64,000 bases of DNA from an uncultured Faecalibacterium sp. GTDB taxonomy: Bacteria; Bacillota; Clostridia; Oscillospirales; Ruminococcaceae. The position numbers were made by a program, and so were the translations under genes. Below, piece after piece: positions 7,509 to 18,976 of the stretch. Location: assembly GCA_934513205.1 (NCBI GenBank), contig CAKSWU010000011.1, positions 1-64,000 on the forward strand, given 5' to 3'. The first letter of the stretch is position 1. Every line of letters begins with the position of its first letter. The notes under the pieces were generated by a model. That model saw only the letters and a program-made list of their open reading frames with translations, had not been told where the DNA came from and made no database searches.

Positions 7509-8629
7509 TGCGTCTGCTTTCACTGGAAGTTACGGATTATCGCAACATTTCCTCTGCCCGGCTGGAGCCGGGCCGGGAGCTGACAGTCATCTGCGGCAAC
7601 AACGGTCAGGGAAAGACGAACCTGCTGGAAGCCATCTGGCTGCTGACCGGCGGCAAGAGCTTCCGGGGCGGCAAAGACGCCGAGCTTGTGCGCCGAGGAA
7701 AAACAACGGCGGCGCTGGAAGCCGTCACCCTCCGCAGCTGGCAGGAACAGCAGGAGCCGGACGATGCCACCCGGGTCCGCATCACGGTGGGCACGCAGGA
7801 TGCCCCGCGCCCGGGACGCTATGCCTCGGTCAACGGCACCCCGCCCAAGCGGGCGGCGGCGCTGGCGGGCAGCTTTCCCGCGGTGGTATTCGACCCGGGA
7901 CATCTGAGCCTTGTCAAGGGCGCGCCGGAGGGACGTCGCAAATTTCTGGACGCGGCACTGTGCCAGCTGTACCCGGGCTACCTTGCCACCTACCGCCGCT
8001 ATGTGCGGGTGCTTCAGCAAAAAAATGCACTGCTGCGCCATTCCGTAAACGGGCAGGAGCGCCCCTACGCGGAAAAGTGCGCCCTGCTGGAGGTGCTGAA
8101 CGCCGAGCTTGCCGTACAGGGCGAGGCCATCCAAAAGCGGCGGCGGGACTATCTGGAGCTGCTTTGTCCGCTGGCCTGCGCCAACTACACCGAGCTTTCC
8201 CACGGGGCCGAGCGGATGCGTCTGCGGTATGCAGCGCAGTTCGAGCCGGGAGGGCTGGCAGCGCTTTTGAAACAGCAGCAGTCCCGGGAGCTGCAGGCCG
8301 GACAAAGCCTGTACGGCATCCACCGCGAGGATCTGGAACTGCTGCTGGACGATCAGCCCGCAAAGGTGTTTGCCAGTCAGGGACAGCAGCGCAGCGTGGT
8401 GCTGAGCCTGAAAATGGCAGAAGCCGCCGCGGCCGCCCAGATCACCGGGGAACACCCGGTGCTTTTGCTGGACGATGTGCTCAGCGAGCTGGACGAGGGG
8501 CGCAAGCAGTACCTGCTGACCCGCATGAAGGAAAAGCAGACCTTCGTCACCAGCTGCGACGACACGGCTTTTCTGCGGACGGACGGCGAGGTCTACCGCA
8601 TGGACGGCGGGGTGCTGAACCGGGTCTGA
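7508..8629 (+). CDS. recF: DNA replication and repair protein RecF
   Basis: RecF is an SMC-like ATPase that helps load RecA at single-stranded gaps. The 373 residues include Walker A GNNGQGKTNLLEAI (about 30-43), an ABC-type signature region around QGQQRS (reading ASQGQQRSVVLSL), and Walker B LLLDDVLSELD near residue 320. It starts at an ATG that overlaps the upstream stop codon. The dnaN-S4-recF order is typical. Confidence 0.97.
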   Translation: MRLLSLEVTDYRNISSARLEPGRELTVICGNNGQGKTNLLEAIWLLTGGKSFRGGKDAELVRRGKTTAALEAVTLRSWQEQQEPDDATRVRITVGTQDAPRPGRYASVNGTPPKRAAALAGSFPAVVFDPGHLSLVKGAPEGRRKFLDAALCQLYPGYLATYRRYVRVLQQKNALLRHSVNGQERPYAEKCALLEVLNAELAVQGEAIQKRRRDYLELLCPLACANYTELSHGAERMRLRYAAQFEPGGLAALLKQQQSRELQAGQSLYGIHREDLELLLDDQPAKVFASQGQQRSVVLSLKMAEAAAAAQITGEHPVLLLDDVLSELDEGRKQYLLTRMKEKQTFVTSCDDTAFLRTDGEVYRMDGGVLNRV

Positions 8630-8728
8630 CACATGGAAAAATGTTTCAAAAATCCAGAACGGGATGCTGCATAAGAATGGCATAAAAATAATTTTATGCA
8701 CAAGACCTAAAAACGAGGAAAATACTGT

Positions 8729-8986
8729 ATGTATATTCATCTGGGGCGGGACTATGTCATCAACGACCGCGACATCATCGGCATCTTTGATCTGGAGACC
8801 ACCACCACCTCCCCCCGGGGGCGGGAGTTTTTGAACTACGCCCAGAAGAATGGGGCGGTGGTGAGCCTTTCGGACGAGCTGCCCCAGAGCTATGTTCTGG
8901 CAGACGGCGCGGTGGTGGATACGGTCTATCTGTCCGAGCTGTCCAGCGCCGCCATGCGCCGCAGAGCCGAAAAGATGGTGGAGTGA
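8729..8986 (+). CDS. remB: RemB-like extracellular matrix regulator (DUF370)
   Basis: This is an 85-residue DUF370 protein beginning MYIHLGRDYVIND and containing IGIFDLETTTTSP. In Bacillus the RemA/RemB family includes DNA-binding matrix regulators, and a member always sits between recF and gyrB. Its target here is unknown. GAGGAAA lies before the ATG. The 99-base gap after recF contains a small GCATAAAA/TTTTATGC hairpin. Confidence 0.88.
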   Translation: MYIHLGRDYVINDRDIIGIFDLETTTTSPRGREFLNYAQKNGAVVSLSDELPQSYVLADGAVVDTVYLSELSSAAMRRRAEKMVE

Positions 8987-9165
8987 AATTTGAGGGAAAC
9001 GGGCGGAAAAACCACAGAAAAAGAGGGATGGGAAAGCCCCGGAACTGCCCGAAAATCCGCACCGCGCCAGCCGGAACGCCCTCTGCGCGCAGAGGGAAAA
9101 ACACAACAGAACTGCGGGAAAAAAGTACACTCTGGTGTGCCGGTCCCCGCTTTGCTATCATTTGA

Positions 9166-11187
<2,022 letters not shown>

Positions 11188-11192
11188 GCGTG

Positions 11193-11385
11193 CTCGCCCT
11201 CTCCGTCTTTGCTTCGCAAATCCACACTCCCCCTTTTGTCGCTTTGCGACATCTTCCCCCGGCGCGGGGGAAGTCTTTCCTCAAAGGGAGAGGCCTTGGC
11301 AAAGAGATGAACTTTGCGTGGACTGCCAAGGGCTCCCACTTTGGGGGAGCTGGCAAAGCCGACAGGCTTTGACTGAGAGGGCGAG
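11193..11385. mobile_element. MITE-like element, family B copy 1, between gyrB and gyrA
   Basis: A 193-bp non-coding segment is bounded by the perfect terminal inverted repeat CTCGCCCTCTC / GAGAGGGCGAG. It carries internal stems (TCTTTGCTTCGCAAA, GTCGCTTTGCGAC, CCCCCGGCGCGGGGG). A sequence block around AGGCCTTGGCAAAGAGATG recurs at 19.8 and 29.85 kb. There is no transposase, so it would be a non-autonomous element or a structured repeat. It sits wholly between gyrB and gyrA. Confidence 0.75.
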
Positions 11386-11451
11386 GCTGTTTTCCGAGAA
11401 AAAAATCCCTTTCCTGTACAAAAGAGAGGGTCAAACCCTACGGAGGAAATA

Positions 11452-14034
11452 ATGGAAGAAGATTATGTGATGATACCGGGCAGCGGAACCAAAAAGATCA
11501 TCCGCGATGTCAAAAAGGAGATCGAGACGGCCTTCCTGGATTATTCCATGTCGGTCATCGTGTCCCGCGCCCTGCCCGATGTGCGGGACGGCTTGAAGCC
11601 CGTCCACCGCCGCATTCTGTACACCATGCATGAGCGCGGCAACGACCCCAGCCATGCATACCGCAAATCTGCCGATACCGTTGGTGCGGTGCTGGGTTCT
11701 TACCACCCCCACGGCGACGCATCGGTCTACGACGCCATGGTACGTCTGGCACAGGACTTCTCGCTGCGCTATCCGCTGGTGGATGGTCAGGGTAACTTTG
11801 GTTCTGTGGACGGCGACCCCCCGGCTGCTTACCGTTACACCGAGGCCCGCATGAGCCGCATGGCGGTGGAAATGCTGACCGATATCGAGAAGGACACCAT
11901 CGACTGGGACCCCAACTTTGACGAGACCAAAAAGGAGCCCAGTGTGCTGCCCTGCCGCTTCCCGAACCTGCTGGTCAACGGCAGTCAGGGCATTGCGGTC
12001 GGTATGGCCACCAACATCCCGCCCCACAATCTGAGCGAGGTCATTGACGGCTGCATCGCCTATATCGATGACCCGGACATCGACCTTGCCGGTCTGATGG
12101 AGCACATCAAGGGACCGGACTTCCCCACTGCCGGCATCATCATGGGACGCAGCGGCATCCGCGCTGCCTACGCCACCGGACGCGGCAAGATCACTCTGCG
12201 CGGCCGCGCCACCATTGAGGAGACCAAGAACGGCCGCACCCAGATCATCATTACCGAGATCCCCTATATGGTCAACAAGGCGCGTCTGATCGAGCACATG
12301 GCAGACCTTGTCAAGGAAAAGCGCATCGAGGGCATCACCGGCCTGAACGATGAGACCAACCGCAAGGGGATGCGCATCGTGGTGGATGTCCGCAAGGACG
12401 CCAACGCACAGGTCATCCTGAACCAGCTGTACCAGTATACCCAGCTGCAGGATACCGTGGGCGTTATTATGCTGGCCATCGACCACAAGGTGCCCAAGGT
12501 GCTCACCCTGAAGCAGATGCTGCAGAAGTATGTGGAGTTTCAGGACGAAGTGGTGCGCCGCCGCACCCAGTACGACCTGAAAAAGGCCAAGGAGCGCGCC
12601 CACATTCTGGAAGGTCTGAAGAAGGCCACCGACATCGTGGACGAACTGATCGCCACCATCCGCGCCTGCAAGGGCGGCATGGCAGAAGCTAAAGCTGCCA
12701 TCATGGAGCAGTTCGGCTTTGACGACCCGCAGGCAGACGCCATCGTCAAGCTGCAGTTGGGCCGTCTGGCCGGTCTGGAGATCCTGAAGATCGAGGAAGA
12801 GCTTGCTGGTCTGCAGGCCAAGATCGAGGACTGGGAAGCCATTCTGGCGGACGACGCCCGGGTGCTTGCCATCGTCAAGGACGAGCTGCTGGAGATGAAG
12901 AAGCGGTTCGGCGACGAGCGCCGCACCGAGATCCAGTCCGTGACCGGTGAGGTGGATATCGAAGATCTGATCGCCGAGGAGCAGTGCGTCTACACCCTGA
13001 CCGAGGCCGGTTATATCAAGCGTCAGCTCAAGGCCACCTATCAGGCACAGCGCCGCGGCGGACGCGGCATCTCCGGCATGACCCGCAAGGAAGAGGACAT
13101 CGTGCAGGAGATGTTCGTAGGCTCCACCCACGACTATGTGCTCTTTGTCACCGACCGGGGCCGCCTGTTCCGCATCAAGGGCTACACCATCGCCGAGGGC
13201 AGCCGCACCAGCAAGGGCATGAACATCGTCAACCTGCTGCAGCTGGCAGAGGGCGAAAAGGTGACCAACATGATCTGCCAGAGCAAGGATGCTGAGCAGT
13301 CGGGCGGCTATGTGACCATGGTCACCAAGCAGGGTCTCATCAAGCGCACCCCGCTGGAGCAGTACGCCAACATCCGCAAGACCGGTCTGATCGGCATTGC
13401 CCTGAACGAGGGCGATGCGCTGGCATGGACCCGCCTGACCTCCGGCCACGATATGCTCATCGTTGCCACCCGCAACGGTCAGGCCATCCGCTTCAACGAA
13501 GCGGACGCCCGCCCCATGGGCCGCAACGGTCACGGCGTGCGCGCCATCCGTCTGGCAGAGGGCGATGAAGTCATCGGCGTGTGCATCTGCCGCGAGGGCG
13601 GCACGGTGCTGACCGTGACCGAGAACGGCAAGGGACGCCGCTCGGATATCGACACCTACCGCATCACCGCCCGCGGCGGCAAGGGCATCCGCAACTACGA
13701 TGTGAGCCGCGACAAGGTAGCCGCTGTGAAGATCGTGGACGATGTGGATGACGTGCTGCTGAGCAGTCAGGAGGGCATCATCATCCGTCTGCACGCCAAC
13801 GAGATCCCGCTGCAGAGCCGCTACGGCTCCGGCGTGCGGGTGATGCGTCTGGGCGAGAACGACAAGGTGATGGTGCTGGCACGCACCGACCACGACGACG
13901 AGGCACAGACCGAGCAGATCGACGCCTCTGAGGCCGATGCCGAGCCCACTGCAGAGCAGCTGGCGGAGATGGAAGCCGCCGATGCCGCCGCCGAAGCCGA
14001 AGTGCCGGAAGCAGACGACAAGGACGAAGAATAA
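11452..14034 (+). CDS. gyrA: DNA gyrase subunit A
   Basis: GyrA is the DNA-cleaving and wrapping subunit of gyrase. It is 860 residues. The breakage-reunion domain has the catalytic tyrosine in [10 protein letters not shown] (about residue 128). The six-bladed C-terminal DNA-wrapping domain contains the GyrA box QRRGGRG. A long acidic Glu/Asp/Ala tail runs from about 820 to 860. The quinolone-determining region reads [10 protein letters not shown], with alanine at residue 90 where Escherichia coli has Ser83. The same natural alanine occurs in mycobacteria and is associated with reduced intrinsic quinolone susceptibility. GGAGGAAATA lies before the ATG, and a strong terminator follows. Confidence 0.98.
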   Translation: MEEDYVMIPGSGTKKIIRDVKKEIETAFLDYSMSVIVSRALPDVRDGLKPVHRRILYTMHERGNDPSHAYRKSADTVGAVLGSYHPHGDASVYDAMVRLAQDFSLRYPLVDGQGNFGSVDGDPPAAYRYTEARMSRMAVEMLTDIEKDTIDWDPNFDETKKEPSVLPCRFPNLLVNGSQGIAVGMATNIPPHNLSEVIDGCIAYIDDPDIDLAGLMEHIKGPDFPTAGIIMGRSGIRAAYATGRGKITLRGRATIEETKNGRTQIIITEIPYMVNKARLIEHMADLVKEKRIEGITGLNDETNRKGMRIVVDVRKDANAQVILNQLYQYTQLQDTVGVIMLAIDHKVPKVLTLKQMLQKYVEFQDEVVRRRTQYDLKKAKERAHILEGLKKATDIVDELIATIRACKGGMAEAKAAIMEQFGFDDPQADAIVKLQLGRLAGLEILKIEEELAGLQAKIEDWEAILADDARVLAIVKDELLEMKKRFGDERRTEIQSVTGEVDIEDLIAEEQCVYTLTEAGYIKRQLKATYQAQRRGGRGISGMTRKEEDIVQEMFVGSTHDYVLFVTDRGRLFRIKGYTIAEGSRTSKGMNIVNLLQLAEGEKVTNMICQSKDAEQSGGYVTMVTKQGLIKRTPLEQYANIRKTGLIGIALNEGDALAWTRLTSGHDMLIVATRNGQAIRFNEADARPMGRNGHGVRAIRLAEGDEVIGVCICREGGTVLTVTENGKGRRSDIDTYRITARGGKGIRNYDVSRDKVAAVKIVDDVDDVLLSSQEGIIIRLHANEIPLQSRYGSGVRVMRLGENDKVMVLARTDHDDEAQTEQIDASEADAEPTAEQLAEMEAADAAAEAEVPEADDKDEE

Positions 14035-14059
14035 GGCACAGCGTTCCCTAGAACGAAAC

Positions 14060-14104
14060 AAAGGATCCTCGCAGACGGTTTTGGCGGTCTGCGGGGATCC
14101 TTTT
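14060..14104 (+). terminator. gyrA terminator
   Basis: AAGGATCCTCGCAGAC pairs with GTCTGCGGGGATCCTT around an 8-10-nt loop and is followed by TTTTGCG. It closes the origin-proximal rightward gene cluster. Confidence 0.88.
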
Positions 14105-14200
14105 GCGTAAAAGACGGTTTGGGCTTTTCAGCCGAAGAGAAAGAAGGTATAATAGGATCAGCCTTTGCGGAATAAAAATAAAGAAGGATGGAAGAACAGG

Positions 14201-15163
14201 ATGAAAGAAAAACAGCCCGAGATCAGCATCATCGTTCCGGTATACAACGTGGAAAAATATCTGAATGAGTGCATTGATTCCATCCTCGCTCAGACCTTTA
14301 CGGATTTTGAACTGATCCTTGTGGACGATGGCTCACCGGACAACTGCCCTGCCCTGTGCGATGCGGCGGCGGAAAAAGACAGCCGCGTGCGGGTAATCCA
14401 CCAGCAGAATAAGGGGCTGAGCGGGGCAAGAAATGCCGGAATCGATATTGCCCGGGGAAATTGGCTTGGCTTTGTGGATTCGGATGATGTAATTGATCAG
14501 ACATTTTACGAGAAAATGCATGATGCAGTGATGAAAACAAATGCTGAAATGGCTGTTTGTGATATGCTCGGCATTGATATCCGAAGTCATCAGTGTCCAT
14601 TCCAATATAAACTTGTTAAAAATGAGGTACTCTCGAACGAAGAGGCTATTAGTAGGATGAGGCTTACGCCTTTTGAGCATGCAACTACAAAGTTGTACAG
14701 CAAAAAAATTTTTTCCATGCTGAGGTATCCGGAAGGTAAAAATTATGAGGATGCTTATACAGCGCCTGCTATTTACGAGAGTGTAACACATGTGGCTTGT
14801 GTAGGAGAACAATTGTATCATTATCGCATTAACCCAGAAGGAATTATGAACCGCAAGGTTGATATTAAAAATTTGGATGAGATAGAGGCAAATTACGGAT
14901 TTTTTGAATGTGCACTCAAGCATGGAAAGACAGATATACTTTTGTTTGAGTATACGCTCATGAGAAAGATGCTTAGACGAGTAGAAAAACACCTTTCACC
15001 CGAAGAACGTCAAAGTGTGCGGATGCAGGAAATTTTGATACTTATGGAAAAGGCCCGGGCACAGATGAAACAGTACAATGCAATTACGATGAAAGCCCGG
15101 CTGGAAACACTGCTTTACGAAATTTCTCCGCAACTGTATTACGACTTTAAGTATAAACGATAA
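14201..15163 (+). CDS. Family 2 glycosyltransferase (copy 1 of 3)
   Basis: This is an inverting GT-A glycosyltransferase that probably transfers a sugar from a nucleotide donor during surface polysaccharide or glycan assembly. The acceptor is unknown. The start at 14201 (MKEKQPEISIIVP) is chosen by homology with the next copy; a longer frame begins at the TTG at 14165. The N-terminal fold has VPVYNVEKYL, LVDDGSPDNCP and the metal-binding DSDD motif near residue 100. The C-terminal half is variable and AT-richer than the N-terminal part. No transmembrane segment is evident, so it should be cytosolic. It is the first of three tandem paralogues of about 320-334 residues. Confidence 0.9.
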   Translation: MKEKQPEISIIVPVYNVEKYLNECIDSILAQTFTDFELILVDDGSPDNCPALCDAAAEKDSRVRVIHQQNKGLSGARNAGIDIARGNWLGFVDSDDVIDQTFYEKMHDAVMKTNAEMAVCDMLGIDIRSHQCPFQYKLVKNEVLSNEEAISRMRLTPFEHATTKLYSKKIFSMLRYPEGKNYEDAYTAPAIYESVTHVACVGEQLYHYRINPEGIMNRKVDIKNLDEIEANYGFFECALKHGKTDILLFEYTLMRKMLRRVEKHLSPEERQSVRMQEILILMEKARAQMKQYNAITMKARLETLLYEISPQLYYDFKYKR

Positions 15164-15198
15164 GCAAAACGAAAGAACTTGATGTGAGAGGAAATATA

Positions 15199-16161
15199 AT
15201 GAAGAAGCAGCCGGAAATCAGTATCATCGTGCCGGTATACAAAGCGGAAAAATATCTACCGGAGTGTATTGAATCTATTCTAGCTCAGACTTTTAAAGAT
15301 TTTGAACTGATCCTTGTGGACGATGGCTCACCGGACAACTGCCCTGCCCTGTGCGATGCTGCAGTTAAAAGGGACAGCCGCGTGCGGGTGATCCATAAGC
15401 AAAACGGCGGTGCAAGTACAGCCCGCAACGCTGGATTAGCTGCTGCTCAGGGAAAATGGGTTGGATTTGTGGATTCAGATGATGTTATTGATAAAACATA
15501 TTACGAAAAATTATACAATGCTGCCATGAATGCAGGGGCTGAAATTGCAGTTGGGGGAATTTTGGGTGTTGATTTGAATGGAATGCCTTGCAGACATCAG
15601 GAACATTTGTTGAAAAATGAGGTTCTTTCGCGTGAAGAAGCTATTCATCGAATTCGTTTAACACCGATCATTCAGGCAGCTACAAGACTGCATCGCCGGG
15701 ATATGCTGGAAGGAATCGAGTTCCCAGTAGGCAGAAATTATGAAGATGCAGCCACGACACCAGACATTCTTGAGAAAACAACTTTTGTAGCCTGTGTAAA
15801 TGAACCGCTCTATCATTATCGCATGAATCCAAATGGCATCATGCGTGGCAGAATTACACTTGGAAATTTGTATGAAATAGAAGCAAACTATGCTCTTTTT
15901 AACTGCCTGAAGAAGCATCAAATGATGGATGGACTTTTTCTGCAATATGCAATCATGCACAGAGTACTAAAGAATACAAAAAGAAATCTCTCGCCGGAAG
16001 AACGGAAAAGTGCACGAGTTCAGGAAGCTTCAGATTGCGTAAAAAAGGCATGGCTTGAGATGAAGCATACCGGAGCGGTCAATCCTAAAACGGTTCTGGA
16101 AGCAATTTTGTATTTCATCAACCCGCAATTCTATCGAGACTTCAAATTTGGAAGAAAATGA
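15199..16161 (+). CDS. Family 2 glycosyltransferase (copy 2 of 3)
   Basis: The protein is 320 residues with the same architecture as its upstream neighbour: VPVYKAEKYLPE, LVDDGSPDNCP, DSDD, and a C-terminal region with SPEERKSARVQE. GAGAGGA precedes the ATG at 15199. A 62-base stretch (15298-15359) is identical to 14303-14364 in copy 1, while neighbouring sequence is only moderately similar. A 40-base stretch (15373-15412) is identical to 16370-16409 in copy 3. The gap after copy 1 is 35 bases, suggesting one operon. Confidence 0.9.
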   Translation: MKKQPEISIIVPVYKAEKYLPECIESILAQTFKDFELILVDDGSPDNCPALCDAAVKRDSRVRVIHKQNGGASTARNAGLAAAQGKWVGFVDSDDVIDKTYYEKLYNAAMNAGAEIAVGGILGVDLNGMPCRHQEHLLKNEVLSREEAIHRIRLTPIIQAATRLHRRDMLEGIEFPVGRNYEDAATTPDILEKTTFVACVNEPLYHYRMNPNGIMRGRITLGNLYEIEANYALFNCLKKHQMMDGLFLQYAIMHRVLKNTKRNLSPEERKSARVQEASDCVKKAWLEMKHTGAVNPKTVLEAILYFINPQFYRDFKFGRK

Positions 16162-16180
16162 GAATAGAGGAGAACTAGAA

Positions 16181-17185
16181 GTGAACGACAGCATGGTACA
16201 GCGGTGCCCTGAAATCAGTGTGATCGTTCCGGTATACAATGTAGAAAAATATCTGCCGGAGTGTATCAAATCTATTCTGGCACAAACTTTCACAAACTTT
16301 GAATTGATTCTTGTAGACGACGGCTCATTAGATAACTGTCCTGTTTTATGCGATAACGCGGCTGAAAAAGACAGCCGCGTGCGGGTGATCCATAAGCAAA
16401 ACGGCGGTGTAAGCACAGCCCGCAATGCAGGTCTGGATACAGCAAAAGGAAACTGGATCGCTTTTGTGGACTCAGATGACAGAGTATTGCCGCAGTTTTT
16501 GGAAAAGTTGTATGCAGCTGCAGTGGATGCAAATGCAGAAATTGCTATGTGCGGAACATGCGGCATGGATCAGAACGGAAAACTCTATCACAAAGAAGAT
16601 GGTGGATGCGTTACGGATTCAATCGTCTATAATGAGCTGTTGTCCTGCCGAGAAGTGATGAATCGCTGTATCTTTTCAGCTTATCAGGTGGTCTGGAATA
16701 AAATTTATCGAAAAGAAATTTTTTCGGATTGCCGATTCCCGGTTGGAATGGCTTTTGAAGATACATGGATCCTGCCGCATATCTATATAAAAAGTAAAAG
16801 ATTTGCATGCATTGAAGAGCCGCTTTATTGCTACCGCAATTTGCCGGGCAGTGCAATGAACCGGAAAATTACCATGAAGACGCTTGACCGTGTAGAAGCA
16901 TGTTACGAGATGTTTCGCGTGATGGAACAGTACAAGGCCGATACACTGTGCAGTGCATATCGCACAATTGTTACCAGCCTTGCGGATATCTGGCTGCATC
17001 TGACACCACAGGAACGCCGCAGCCCCCGGATGAAGGAGTGCATCGGGTACAAACGGGAAGCATGGAAAAAACTAAAACAGGCACGCGGCATCACGCCTCG
17101 GTCATTGTGGGATATGCTGAGGTACACAATTAACTCCCGGAAATACCTTGCTGCACGCCGCAAACGATTGGCAGAACAAAAATAA
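16181..17185 (+). CDS. Family 2 glycosyltransferase (copy 3 of 3)
   Basis: This is a 334-residue GT-A glycosyltransferase with VPVYNVEKYLPE, LVDDGSLDNCP and DSDD motifs. I choose the GTG at 16181, because AGAGGAG lies eight bases upstream; an in-frame ATG follows at 16193. It is the most diverged of the three copies but shares the block GACAGCCGCGTGCGGGT with both and extends further at the C-terminus with a basic tail (about 315-334). It lies 19 bases after copy 2. Confidence 0.9.
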   Translation: MNDSMVQRCPEISVIVPVYNVEKYLPECIKSILAQTFTNFELILVDDGSLDNCPVLCDNAAEKDSRVRVIHKQNGGVSTARNAGLDTAKGNWIAFVDSDDRVLPQFLEKLYAAAVDANAEIAMCGTCGMDQNGKLYHKEDGGCVTDSIVYNELLSCREVMNRCIFSAYQVVWNKIYRKEIFSDCRFPVGMAFEDTWILPHIYIKSKRFACIEEPLYCYRNLPGSAMNRKITMKTLDRVEACYEMFRVMEQYKADTLCSAYRTIVTSLADIWLHLTPQERRSPRMKECIGYKREAWKKLKQARGITPRSLWDMLRYTINSRKYLAARRKRLAEQK

Positions 17186-17224
17186 GTGCGGAATCGCGCA
17201 GGTTCGTCTGGACTTCTGCCCCGA

Positions 17225-17445
17225 AGTGTGATAAGATGAACAGGATCACAATACCCGTGGGGGAGTAGCAGGCGCTTTGCAGAGCGCAGCAAGTCAACAC
17301 AATGACCGCTTTGGTCTGGCTTGCTTTCATTTGCGAGACTCATGTGTTTTGGTGCGTGTTTGCTGCGCCCGTGCACATGGAGTAGATTTCAAAAAATCAC
17401 CCGGTCCCGGACGTACAACGCGCCCGGGGCCGGGTTTTGTTTTTG
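17225..17445 (+). ncRNA. yybP-ykoY-type manganese riboswitch with terminator
   Basis: This is the leader of the MntP gene. The conserved GGGGAGTAGC segment is at 17259-17269. It is followed by a multi-stem region (AGCAAG/CTTGCT enclosing GACC/GGTC) and the GCGAGAC segment near 17334, matching the general plan of the Mn2+-sensing yybP-ykoY class. A terminator hairpin, CCCGGTCCCGG with CCGGGGCCGGG (17400-17434), and a T-rich run follow before the gene, so manganese binding should relieve termination. A covariance search was not possible. Confidence 0.8.
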
Positions 17446-17480
17446 CTTGGAATACGGTCAACAAACAGGAGGCAGACAGA

Positions 17481-18065
17481 ATGGAATGGAGCTTTGTATT
17501 TTTTCTCAACAGCGTTTTGCTGGGCGTGGGGCTTGCCATGGATGCGTTTTCGGTGTCCATGGCAAACGGCCTGCATGACCCTAAAATGAACAGGGGCACC
17601 ATGGGCAAAATTGCGGGCACCTTCGCCCTTTTTCAGGCTGCCATGCCCATGATCGGCTGGGTGTGCGTGCACACCATCGTGGAGCTGTTTGCGTCCTTTG
17701 AGACCCTGATCCCGTGGATCGCGCTGGCACTGCTGGGCTACATCGGCGGCAAGATGCTGGCAGACGGCATCCGGGGCGAAGAAGCCGAGGAAGCCGCAGC
17801 GCTCAGCGCCGGGGCGCTGTTCCTGCAGGGGGTGGCTACCAGCATTGATGCCCTCTCGGTGGGCTTCACCATTTCGGAATACGGCTGGCTGATGGCGCTG
17901 ACGGCAGCCGTCATCATTGCGGCAGTCACCTTCTTCATCTGCATGGCGGGCCTGCGCATCGGCAAAAAGTTCGGCACCCAGCTTTCCGGCAAGGCCAACA
18001 TTCTGGGCGGCGTCATCCTCATCGGCATCGGGCTGGAAATTTTTGTTTCCGGCATCATGGGCTGA
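17481..18065 (+). CDS. mntP: Manganese efflux pump MntP
   Basis: MntP exports Mn2+ across the membrane. The protein is 194 residues with six predicted transmembrane helices. The family signature occurs twice in related form: GLAMDAFSVSMANGL near the N-terminus and ATSIDALSVGFT in the middle, with the conserved acidic residues used in transport. AGGAGG precedes the ATG; the frame that continues further upstream runs through the riboswitch and is not used. The riboswitch in front gives clear independent support for manganese as substrate. A strong terminator follows. Confidence 0.95.
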   Translation: MEWSFVFFLNSVLLGVGLAMDAFSVSMANGLHDPKMNRGTMGKIAGTFALFQAAMPMIGWVCVHTIVELFASFETLIPWIALALLGYIGGKMLADGIRGEEAEEAAALSAGALFLQGVATSIDALSVGFTISEYGWLMALTAAVIIAAVTFFICMAGLRIGKKFGTQLSGKANILGGVILIGIGLEIFVSGIMG

Positions 18066-18090
18066 GAAGCACTCAGGCGCTGACGCGCCA

Positions 18091-18117
18091 GCTCTCCGAT
18101 TGGGAGAGCTTTTTTTT
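18091..18117 (+). terminator. mntP terminator
   Basis: GCTCTCC and GGAGAGC flank a short loop and are followed by eight T residues. It starts 25 bases after the mntP stop codon. Confidence 0.9.
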
Positions 18118-18237
18118 GAAATTTTACAGAAAGACTGCTTGACAATTTCACCAAAAAAAAAAGTATAATGAAGAAAAAGGCTGTGCATGATTACGGCGCT
18201 GCCTGAGGTGTTTCTGTATGAAATGGAGGAACTGGCT

Positions 18238-18822
18238 ATGAAATTCGTGAAAAAACTTTTGGCTGTCGTATTGGCTGGTACAATGGTGCTCACCCTGCTC
18301 ACCAGCTGTGGAACATCCAAAACGAAAATTGAAGATTACATCACGTCGATGCCTTCGGTTGCTTTAGAGTCCATGCTTACAAGTGGGTCTGATTCTCATG
18401 TCACACTGAAGCCGACCAAAAACAATGATGCTGTGCTTTTGGCCAGCAAAGTGAAAGACTGGCTGGCAGAACCTGCAAACGCCGATAAAACCGCTCAGGA
18501 TTATATGATAGAGCTGGACTATGATGCATATGATTCGTTTAGAGAAACTTTTGCTGATGATGATAAGGCTGAGTATGTCGGCATCAGCTTCATAAAGCTT
18601 CCTTCTGAAACATTTGATTTACAAAATGCATGGATCGCCTACAATCTTATGTCAAAAGAACGCGTTATGATTATTTCCGTTTGGGATGCAGCTGATGGTT
18701 CTGAAGGCACGGTCAGCGTAACGACAGAAAAAATTGGGGATAACACTTATGCTTTTGCTGTGATTCGTACTCCTGGTTGTGACTCCAGCACGGGTGGAGA
18801 CGGCGGAAACATTCATTTGTGA
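18238..18822 (+). CDS. Small secreted lipoprotein of unknown function
   Basis: I do not recognise the family. The 194-residue protein starts at 18238 (MKFVKKLLAVVL) with GGAGGA upstream. It has a lipoprotein signal peptide with lipobox LTSC and the acylated cysteine at about residue 24, so it should be anchored on the outer face of the membrane. The mature part is acidic with no obvious motif and ends in CDSSTGGDGG. It stands alone, between the mntP and FCD-regulator units, and is more AT-rich than its neighbours. Confidence 0.8.
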   Translation: MKFVKKLLAVVLAGTMVLTLLTSCGTSKTKIEDYITSMPSVALESMLTSGSDSHVTLKPTKNNDAVLLASKVKDWLAEPANADKTAQDYMIELDYDAYDSFRETFADDDKAEYVGISFIKLPSETFDLQNAWIAYNLMSKERVMIISVWDAADGSEGTVSVTTEKIGDNTYAFAVIRTPGCDSSTGGDGGNIHL

Positions 18823-18877
18823 TCTTACACCGAACATCTGCCCGGCAGGATTTTCTGCACGGGTTTGGTCCAACAAT

Positions 18878-18924
18878 AAAAAAGAGACAGGCTTTTCCAA
18901 ACGGAACTGCCTGTCTCTTTTTTT
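18878..18924. terminator. Bidirectional terminator
   Basis: AAAAAGAGACAGGC pairs with GCCTGTCTCTTTTT around a 16-nt loop, with A/T tracts on both sides. It serves the rightward lipoprotein gene and the leftward FCD regulator. Confidence 0.9.
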
Positions 18925-18976
18925 GCGGCAGATGATTCGGAAACTGAGCCGCTGTTCCCCGTGGAACAATTTTGAC

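Noticed and set aside
8983..9165. Small open frames between remB and gyrB
   Set aside because: Two overlapping frames with no ribosome site and no recognisable protein content.
14165..14200. TTG start giving 12 extra residues in the first glycosyltransferase
   Set aside because: The other two copies begin at the equivalent of MKEKQPEIS or MKKQPEIS, so the ATG at 14201 is preferred.
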